Source: Botryococcus braunii
Lineage: Eukaryota > Chlorophyta > Trebouxiophyceae
Assembly: GCA_002005505.1 (NCBI GenBank)
Contig: KV908363.1
Coordinates: 428,806 to 461,305, forward strand
DNA: 32,500 nt
Reading direction: 5' to 3'
Position numbers and translations under genes: made by a program. Below are positions 1 to 8,800 of this stretch, piece by piece. Position 1 is the stretch's first letter; each line of letters starts with the position of its first letter. Below the pieces are notes generated by a model. It was not told where the DNA came from and ran no database searches. It worked only from the letters and a program-made list of their open reading frames with translations.

Positions 1-420
1 TGCTGTTATACGCGACCAGAAAGGCGGAATGTAGAGCGTCGGGCCGCAGTCTGCAACAGGTATGAACCCACCCCAATTTCCAAACCATAAAGAGTCCAGA
101 TACGATAGTATTTTATTCATGGAAGACGGATAGGTTAACCGTTTACAGGATTCGGGCCTACTCTAAGTAACCTGTAGTCGTGTTCTTTCTGGGTAACTCG
201 TCAACTTCTTTTCCTGCCGTGTTTGGGAATATGGAAACGTTGTCCAGCAAAGCTCCAGATTGCCCCATTTAATTAATCGATGGAGTATTGGAGGGATCAA
301 GTTGGATCCGTTTGTCACAATTTGCTATCACCTTTTTTCCAGTGCTTGCGCTACTTCCCTCTTTTTCCCTGCGCAATGGATGCTGGATGGATGGATGCTG
401 TCCCCCTCGGGTGGTTTCCC
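1..420. other. Left-edge stretch without a recognised gene
   Basis: I see no conserved reading frame or RNA gene here. Composition is near 50% GC and unstructured until the pyrimidine tract that begins near 421. Frames that cross from here into the (CT)n tract are open only because the dinucleotide repeat has no stop codons. Confidence 0.5.
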
Positions 421-630
<210 letters not shown>

Positions 631-860
631 ACGCGCATGCGCAGGGCATGTGTGCAATTGCAGGCTCTGTGTACACCTTGTGGAGCCCCTCCATCAGGAG
701 AGGACTTGCTGACAGGCACCATTGCTTATTTGCAGGGCCCATGACAAAGTTGAAAGGAATGCGCTCTGGTATGGCGACCTCGTAAGGGGTTCCCACACGG
801 CCCGCTGCAGGAGGCAAGCAGATCAGAGCTCAAGCCTTTATCCCACACCAGCTTCGTTCC

Positions 861-1781
861 ATGGACGCAGTCATGAAGTACTCGCCCTTTGCCTTCAGCT
901 CCGCACTCCTAGAGGAGCGGTACCTGCAGTACCAAAGCATAAGCATGGGGTCCAACTTCCCGCTCATGATTCTGATGGTGATTTTGTTCTGGACCACAGC
1001 CCTCCTCCGCAGCACGCTGTCCAGCATCCCGGCGGATCGCCTAGCTAGCATTTTCGCCGGCGGTACGCTCTGTGCCGCGGTAGGCCTTCTCAGCGTGCGC
1101 CTCCGCTACCGCACGCTGTACCAGTGTTCGTGGCCGCTGTACAATTTTGCAATACACCTGGCGCACATCCCCGTGTTCACCGCCGCCCGTACCATCCTGA
1201 TAATGCTGTACGATCCAGGCGCCGCAGGCCTCTGCGCCACGAGAGCCCAGTGCGCGCACCAGCTGCTGCTGCTTGTACCTCACTTTGCAACGGGCTCGAT
1301 GGCGGCGCTCGGCATCCCACTGCCGCTGCTGCTTCAAATCACCATGCAAGTGACAGTGCTCATGGCGTCGTACCGCGGCCATTTCTGGATCTGCTCTGCG
1401 CCGCACCCGCTTGCGCCGCTTGTACTGCAGCATGTCTTGGGATTGGGGGCTCCGTCGCCGCTGCCGCTCCCCCCTGCGGTGCCCACGGGGGGCCTCGAGT
1501 ACCCAGAGTCCCCAATGGAGTTCATGCTGGGCAAGTGCCAAGCAAACCTGGCATTCTGGGACATGCAGGCAGCCATGCTTGCCATCGTCATGTCGCTCCT
1601 GGCGGATATCTTCGGCCGCTGGCGCTTCCTGGCTCGCCAGGTGGTGGGCGACGGTGCGGTCCCGTCACCGCAATGGGAGGCCCTTCTGCTGTACAAGGCC
1701 CAACACTGGGTGGCCTTAGGCCTCACCGTGGTGGTCTGCGACGCCTTGATAATCTCCATCGTATCCCTTCCGGCCCCATGA
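861..1781 (+). CDS. Multi-pass membrane protein of unrecognised family (paralogue A)
   Basis: This is a 306-aa frame that I do not recognise from any named family. Hydrophobic segments suggest about six or seven membrane passes: roughly residues 34-49, 61-80, 95-117, 135-170 (long, probably two), 238-250 and 281-303. The ATG at 861 precedes YSPFAF (7-12). Other marks are HLAHIPVFTAARTIL (99-113), a C-x5-C-A-H motif (C125, C131), C178-x3-H182 with HPLAPLV, and C226 before FWDMQ (232-236). All recur in the same order in the gene at 19454-20392, which argues that both are real proteins. The frame has no visible intron; a 5' intron is possible because GTAAGG occurs near 782 and several CAG acceptors lie before 861. 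The third position is GC-rich compared with the flanks. The subcellular membrane and the function are unknown. Confidence 0.8.
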   Translation: MDAVMKYSPFAFSSALLEERYLQYQSISMGSNFPLMILMVILFWTTALLRSTLSSIPADRLASIFAGGTLCAAVGLLSVRLRYRTLYQCSWPLYNFAIHLAHIPVFTAARTILIMLYDPGAAGLCATRAQCAHQLLLLVPHFATGSMAALGIPLPLLLQITMQVTVLMASYRGHFWICSAPHPLAPLVLQHVLGLGAPSPLPLPPAVPTGGLEYPESPMEFMLGKCQANLAFWDMQAAMLAIVMSLLADIFGRWRFLARQVVGDGAVPSPQWEALLLYKAQHWVALGLTVVVCDALIISIVSLPAP

Positions 1782-1792
1782 ACAGGTCCTGA

Positions 1793-1800
1793 TGACGTCA
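1793..1800. promoter_or_regulatory. Perfect CRE-type palindrome TGACGTCA
   Basis: The 8-bp palindrome bound by bZIP proteins in many eukaryotes lies 11 bp after the stop codon of the gene at 861-1781. Its position in a 3' flank gives no obvious target promoter, and an 8-mer can occur by chance in a window this size. Confidence 0.2.
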
Positions 1801-1937
1801 CCGGACCGCACGCCCGCTCTTACTGTCGATCGAGTTCCTGTACGGCGACTTCATGTCGCAACACATCACGCCTGCCGGTCCTGGTGGCAGCAGTGTTGTC
1901 AGGTGGCTTTACCTGATGGTTTTCATCCAGGTGCCTC

Positions 1938-2049
<112 letters not shown>

Positions 2050-3149
2050 GTGTGGACCTCCTTGCTATAGGTGTGTGCAGTAAGTTGCTTCAAATGGGCG
2101 TATTTTCTTTGTCGAAGCTGGGAATGGCGAAGTTGATGACTCAAGAGTGGTTCCAGCAACTGCATTGGCATGCTGCTTACACCAACAGTGGGGCACTAGA
2201 TGGCTCCCTTGAAGCTTGGCGACCGGTATCCCTCCAGTGCAAGAGCGGGACGCCTTCAACTCTGCAGTGCACAACAGCGCACTGGAAGCGATTTGAAGGA
2301 CTTAGGCCCTGTGCATTTAACCACCCACACGGGCAAACAGGAACCACCGGTGAGCGGTCTCACTCATTGGGGTGGGAGTCGCTCACAGAAGTCAAAGGCC
2401 AGTCATCCTCCAGTAGTGTCAGATGAGCAATGCTATTAGTGTTTTCTCCAAATGTCCTATCTTTGTAGAGGTTTGTTTGTTAAGATGAAGTTTTCGTACT
2501 TTCTGCTAGCCGTCTCGCTACGGCTTTCAGCCTGTCCCTCATCACACCAGTCGGTTGGAGGGGCCTTATAGTCGGTGCTTGCAAATCTTGCAAATTCGGA
2601 TGGAACTTTGCTTGGGGCGCTTGGATCGCCCGTGAGCTTTGGCATTCAATCGGCATGCCATACGGCATGCTGCTCTCTTGGGTTCAGTCGCATTACCATC
2701 TGCCCCCATGATGGGGCTTTGCTCGTTTAAGAGCATTTTGGTTGAGGGGTGGTATCCCTCATCGGATGACTGCAGCAAATGGCAGACCTTTTCTGCAAGA
2801 CAGTCATCTCGAGTAAAATTGCTCTCAAGAGTGAGGAGCCCATGGAATAGCCAAGGGTACCGGTCGTGGGGCATGTCAGACCCAGGCTCGCTGCACTTCG
2901 GCTGCACGCGCGTATGCTGCATTAGTCAAAGGCACACATTTGTGCACATCTTTTTAAGCCGGCACAGATTTGCATGGCCATGGGGCGACGCATTGATTGC
3001 CACAGTTGGTGCACATGTGCGCACTGGTGAGGGTATAGGGCTGCACCAGGCACGTTCAAATGTGCATGGAGTACAGTTAGTTTTTTCCCCTTTTTTGCGC
3101 TATCCTTTTTTCTTATTTCGTATATTTTTTTCCTTTTGATTCAACGTAG
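2050..3149. other. No recognised gene
   Basis: Several frames of 60-170 codons are open on both strands, including 2566-2922 on the minus strand, but none shows a recognisable domain, consistent codon bias or a paralogue in the window. T-rich sequence appears near 3080-3135. I assign nothing. Confidence 0.4.
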
Positions 3150-3577
3150 ATGGTTTTGGGCCTTTGACTGTGCCAGGCTGCCCAGACATTTGAAGGGTCG
3201 TCCTGGCTCGCGCACCCAGCTTGGCATTAGTTCGGCATGCCGGCACCAATCTGCTTGTTGCGTGTTTTGGACCATGCATGCTTTCTGACTGCACCAGGTT
3301 TGCAAACGAAACCGCCGCCACGTTTTGCTCTCTTGAAAGACCGGTTTCGACCCATTTTAGACCTTGGTGTTAATTCTCCGACTGTCCCAGGTTCTCAGAC
3401 ATTCGGTGCTTTTCCTGGCTAGAACGTGCCCGACTCGGCATTGACCAGGCACGCTCGCATTGAAGTGCCTGTGGCTTGTTTTTCGCACGCATGTCAAAGT
3501 TGACGACCGGATTTGCAAACACAACCGCCATGGGTTGCTCTCATGAAGGAGGCGTTTTGGACCTTGTAGACCTCGAG
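3150..3577. repeat. Diverged tandem duplication, unit about 213 bp
   Basis: Matching landmarks recur at a constant offset. GACTGTgCCAG at 3166 matches GACTGTcCCAG at 3380 (214 bp). TTTGCAAACgaAACCGCC near 3299 matches TTTGCAAACacAACCGCC near 3512 (213 bp). Between them, CAGACATT and CTGGCT blocks also keep order and spacing. I estimate roughly 65-75% identity by eye, so the duplication is old. No coding content is apparent in either copy. Confidence 0.65.
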
Positions 3578-5429
3578 GAGGGGGTCTTCGAGCTGTTTTT
3601 AGAGCTTGGTCTGTTCCCTCGCTGACTGGCGATGGAGCCGTAGAGATGGGCGCCTTAAACCTGTGTTGGCTATGGCTCACCGCAAGCATGTTGCCAAGAA
3701 GCATCCATGCATAATTCATGAGGAAATTGCTTAGCTTTTCTTCCTGTTCTTGGTGTTGTAAGTTTTAGGCAGGCAGCTTTCAAAAGAGATACTTCAAAAT
3801 TGGGAATGGAAGTGGCAATTTTCGGCGCCTCCTGACGTCTAGTCTACGTTCCGTAGGGCTGCAGCTTATAGGCGCTCCAGTACTTCCATAAATGCCAAAA
3901 AACTGCAAAAACTTCCATTAAAATGTTTCTGTGGGCACCTGAGGCGCCCTGCAGGCGCTGTGTGTCACGACCATGCGCCATTGTCATACACGTTAGAAAG
4001 GGAATCCCTCCTTTCAAGAATAAAGTTATTAATGCGTGCATTAATGCGTCAAAGTGCATGCGTTCACTTCGAGCAGGGCTAGTGGAGGAAAGGTTATCGA
4101 GTCCAGGACATCGTTTGTGTATGCACATTATACATATACACGTGGGCATGTACGTGTACACGTGGGTGTGTGTGTGTGAACACTGGTACAGGTGCACCTG
4201 TGCCAGTGGTCACCACATGTGTGGTGCACAAATGTGCCAGGTGGCACTGCGAGCGCGTGTGCGTGCTTGTTCAAGTTTGCTCGCATATGAGAGGGGGGGA
4301 TGGGTTTTGGGGAAGAGCTTTTTGCCTCTCCGGGTATCATGCATGCTGCGCGAGAAGATTAGCTTCGCTGGCATTTCGCCATTCATGTACATTTGCGGCT
4401 GTATATCCGTGACCCTCTCCATACTGTCGGTCTCGCGGTCAACTGGCAGGCCGAAGCTCTGAAAGCCCGCCTGCACTGGCCAAGGAGGGGAGGAGAAGTG
4501 GCGCCACCGCCTCTGTTCAAATTTGAATTGAACCAAGTTTGGGTCCGTCCCTTGCGTTTTTGAGAAAGGGGCTGGGCCGAAATGGGGTTCTGTACACATG
4601 TGCGATTGTCCAGATTTACGCCTTCCCCCACCTTTTTGAAACGGGGTTTGGGCGAGAGCGGTAGGCATATACATACATGTAGTCATGTGATATCGTGCAA
4701 GCTTCCATGGCCATCGCAAGTTGACGTGGCTCCTTACCTGCGAAGCATGTTGAAATCCGCCATGCGACAATCCAACATGCGAAGCATGTTGAAGTCGTAA
4801 ATCAAGTCTTTTAATTCATGAAGACGCCTCTGGTGGCTCTCTTGATCATTTGCCTTTCATGAGAGCATTGCCCCTGGTGTCAGCCTTCGCTTCTCCCCTG
4901 AGGCTTGTAAAAAGCATCGAAGCTCGTAGCTACCTATAGGAAGAACCCCATTCATTTGGAAGTGATGTGTCCGAGACTGCCTCCAAACAAGCCGGGGTTG
5001 ACGTAAAATTGCCTTGAAGCAATTTTAAGTCTTCAGGTATTTGCGGATTCACCGAGGAGCTTAATTAGGCTTAAAAGCCCCTGCAGTGGGCCGAGGGCAG
5101 ATTGCCATTTGAAATCAATTAGCGAGGGTGGGATGCAGCCTCCTTGACTCCTTGGGGATGCTTCACAGCATATTCTCTACGACTTCATGTTAGTGCAATG
5201 CATTCCCTTTCAGTTCCGTCCTAGTGCAATTCCATCCTATTTCATTTGCAGGGTCGGAATATTCCCTTTGCATATTGCAAGGGAAATGTGTAAAGTCTGC
5301 TCTGTGCGTTATCTCACTCACGCAATCCTGCATCCGGCAGGATGCCGGCCATCAAATGCGATTGCGCCACGTTTAGACTAAGCTCAAGACAAGCGTGTTG
5401 GATGCGTCATAGTCCTCCTTCCACGTGTT
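3578..5429. other. No recognised gene; small direct repeats
   Basis: No domain-bearing frame was found. A 16-bp direct repeat TGCGAAGCATGTTGAA occurs at about 4739 and 4776, with an inverted CAACATGC half nearby. A short GTGTG/ACACG-rich patch covers 4130-4265. The base composition and lack of long consistent frames suggest intergenic sequence. Confidence 0.4.
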
Positions 5430-5481
5430 TTAAACTTCTGCGTGCTCTCATAAGGTAGTCTTTAGTTAATGTAGGACTACC
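5430..5481. repeat. Host tandem-repeat copy A, left part (interrupted by the retrotransposon)
   Basis: The sequence from CTTCTGCGTGC to GTAGGACTACC closely matches 11902-11954 downstream of the element. Copy A resumes at 11843 after the insertion. Removing the element and one CTACC restores a unit that matches copy B across the insertion point (ACTACC then ACGACGCTGC against ACGGCGCTGC). The unit is roughly 115-120 bp. Confidence 0.75.
5477..5481. repeat. Target-site duplication CTACC, left copy
   Basis: This 5-bp sequence directly precedes the TG terminus of the left LTR and is identical to the 5 bp after the CA terminus of the right LTR (11838-11842). Five base pairs is the usual footprint of copia integrases. 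Confidence 0.93.
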
Positions 5482-5847
5482 TGTGAAAGGTTATGGGCAA
5501 TCGGCTTTCCCTGTACAAAGCAGACAGGTCGTCAATAGACGAAGTTACTCCAGCTACAGTCCGTACGACTGTCTGCTGAGTGCCACACACAACTGTCGGA
5601 CAAGACTAGCATCTGGTGATGCCCAGCATCTTTCACAACCAGTTGGTATTCACTCCGGTGGGGCAGCCTTAAGAGTTCATCCGACAAACGTGTGATCTAG
5701 ATAGGATTGTACCTTATGTTCGAAAACGTCCAGAATCTGCCGTGTCTCAAGGTACCTTATGTTCTCAATGGACCCATATCCTAATAGTGCACACATGAAG
5801 ATCACTTAAAGCACAAGGCATTCAATAATAATGTTCAGAACTCAACA
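5482..5847 (-). repeat. 3' LTR of the copia element
   Basis: This 366-bp LTR is bounded by TG and CA and is identical to the copy at 11472-11837. It holds two copies of GTACCTTATG (5709-5718, 5752-5761; CATAAGGTAC in element sense), which also occur in the coding region. I see no convincing TATA box. Confidence 0.97.
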
Positions 5848-5856
5848 CTTCCCCTT
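5848..5856 (-). promoter_or_regulatory. Polypurine tract (plus-strand DNA primer)
   Basis: In element sense the bases are AAGGGGAAG, directly abutting the TGTTGAG start of the 3' LTR. Purine runs at this place prime plus-strand DNA synthesis in LTR retrotransposons. The Gag-Pol stop codon ends only 11 nt before it. Confidence 0.9.
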
Positions 5857-5867
5857 GCCTGCATGCT

Positions 5868-8800
5868 TTAAGTGTATCTTCTCAAACCTAGTGAATCACG
5901 ATGACCAACAAACACGGGCTTGGCAAGTGGCTTGGTCATAATGTCAGCCACATTGCGTGCAGATTCCACATAGAGGATATCTACCTGCCCAAGTGCCATA
6001 GCTTCCCTAGCGTAGTGGAAGCTTACTGCAACGTGCTTTGTGAATTTGGAATACAGGGGGTTCCGTAAATTAGAAATGCATCCTTGGTTGTCACAGAAAA
6101 TTTTGACCCTCCAAGGTGCAGCCCCTATCTCTTCCAAGAAGCCCCTTAGCCAGTTGGCTTCCTTCACAATATGGCCAGCTGCCATAAACTCAGCTTGCAC
6201 AGTTGAGGTAGCAACTGAGCTCTGCTTCTTGCTTCCCCAAACCACGGCACTACCATAGACTGATAGAACATAGCCAGTGGTGGAATACCTGTGGTCCAGG
6301 TCCCCAGCATAGTCGGCATCAACATAGCCTTCTAGCTCAGGGCCCTTTCCACCCAGAGTAAGAGCTAACTCTCTGGTATCTCTCAAGTACTTCAGCACTC
6401 GAATGGCCTCATTCCAGTGTGAGGTAGTGGGTGTCATTCTATACCTTGACAACACTCCAACAGCCTGAGAAATGTCAGGCCGGGTCGTATTGGCTATGTA
6501 CAGTAACGATCCAATTAACTCGCAGTATCGATGACCAGGTGGCAGAGGGGTACCAGCCCCATGTGACATACCATCTGAGGACTCGGGTCTGCTGCTAGCC
6601 ACGAAGTCCTTGGACATGGGGGTATCAACCCCACGTCCATCATCAGCAACGCCAAACTTCTCCACAAGAGCATCAATCTTGGGAGTGCAACTCATGGAAA
6701 TAGTGCCCTGAACTCGATTGCGTAGGACCTGACACCCCAGGAAATCATTCACCTCTCCCAAATCATGGATGGTGAAGTCCTTCTTCAATAACTCTTTCCC
6801 CCACTCAATCTCTGCAACCACTCTGGCAACTATGAGAAGATCATCGACATAAACAAGAATAAACGACAGATTACCATCAGGGGCCCTCCTGATGTATACC
6901 CCAGCGTCGCTCTTGCACACACTATACCCCATCACGCTCAACTTGTCGCTCAAGGTCTTGTGCCAAGCCCGTGGGGCTTGCTTAAGACCGTAGAGTGCCT
7001 TCCTGAGCTTGCACACAACTCTCGTGTTGCCATTCTCAAATCCTGGTGGTTGGGTCACATAGACCTCTTCCTCCAACTCCCCATTGAGAAAAGCTGTCTT
7101 GATATCCACTTGGTGGATCTCAAGATTTTGTGTGGCAGCCACTGCCAGCACAGCTCTCCTAGCACCATAGCTGCTGGTAGGTGCAAAAACCTCACCAACA
7201 TCTATACCAGGAATCTGTCTGCAACCCTGGGCAACCAATCTTGCTTTAAACCGAGTGACATTCCCATGTGCATCGTTTTTTGTAGAAAAAATCCAATGAA
7301 CAGGGATAACTTTCTGCCCATGGGGTCTTTCCACATACTGCATAACCTCATGGGTGTCTAAAGACTCCATCTCCTCTTGCATTGCCTGCTGCCAAAACTC
7401 CCACTGAGGTGAGCGCTGGGCTTCCCTCAAGTTTGAGGGCACGTGAACTTTTCCCAACGTGACAGAAGGTACACTCTGTACCTTATGCTGTGGTGCAGCA
7501 GGGCTGTCAGCCTTACTGATGCTGTTCCCTTCTCTCTCTCTCTCTCCCTGGTTGCCAGAATAAGGTACATTATGTACCTTATGCTGGGACTGGGCAGTAC
7601 TGCCGGGATTATCTGATTCCTTCTCAAGTCTCTCTCTCTCTCCTTGACTACTGGACTCATGTGCAGCACCCTTACATTCTCGCACCTTCCGCAATGCAGA
7701 GGGGAGCAGCAGCTCTCTCTCTCTCCTGGACTCACACTTGGGCACACTACCCAGACTTGCCTGAGCTGCGCCTACAATGTCAGCCTGCACACCATAAGCA
7801 TGACTAGCCAGTGACTGGGATTGGGCACCAGCTTCCCCTACTGCTGGCATGTCTAACCCACTGCTCTCATCTCTTACATCTGCACCGAACATAGCCTCGA
7901 CTGTCTCAACCTGCCCCTGCATATCAGGGAGACCAACCATGTTTGGCTCACTCACAATTGCCTGACCTGGGTCAGGGGCATGCAATGGGATGTCAGAATG
8001 CTCTCTCCTAGCCACGCGCTGTACATAACGCTGCTCCCTTGTAAGGGTGGTCCCTGGAGGAAGGGGAATTTGTGACTTCCCCTGCATTCGCAACCCCTCT
8101 TGTACCTTCTGCATTTTTTCTACCTGGGATTGAGTTTCTACACCCCCCCTGGCCAGATTCTGCATATGCTCAAGCACCGACCACGAGTGCTGAGATGGTT
8201 CTGGGGTCCCAACAGTAGAATCCAGGCTGGTGGGGTTTCCTTGGTCATGTGCTGCTGTGGTCCCGTCTCCAGACTGATCCCCAGCACAAAGTCCAGAGGT
8301 CCCAGGAGCCCCAGTGGAAAGCGTCTCCACTCCATGGTCATCCTCCTCATCCCAGAACGTGGGTGGAGCAGCAGAGGGAATTGCTTGAGGCGTTGCCAGA
8401 TTCTCACTGCCAAGGGGGGGTGATATCCTAGAATCATAGACAGACCCAGGCTGGACCTTTGATAGACCCACTCTCTCAGCCCCCCTCAAGTGCTCGATAA
8501 AGCTGACGTCCCTACTCTCCTTCCACACTCCATTCCCCACGTACACACGATACGCTTTAGACTGGGGACAATAACCAGTAAACATCCCAGGGATGGTCTT
8601 GGGCCCAAAAACAGACCTTTGGCCACTGGGAATGTGCACATGGGCTACACAGCCAAACGTGCGCAGCACAGACACATCAGGTTTGACACCAAAGAATAAT
8701 TCCATGGGGGTCAGGGACCTGCCTGAAGTAGGACCCACATTGTAGAGGAGGGTAGCTGTCTCAAGCGCCTCCTTCCAAAGGGAGGGGTCTGCTGCAGCAT

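Noticed and set aside
1041..1541. 166-codon minus-strand frame opposite paralogue A
   Set aside because: It is highly charged shadow sequence opposite a conserved gene, with no domain.
2566..2922. 118-codon minus-strand frame
   Set aside because: Open and non-repetitive, but without domain, paralogue or codon-bias support, and the overlapping plus-strand frame is equally open.
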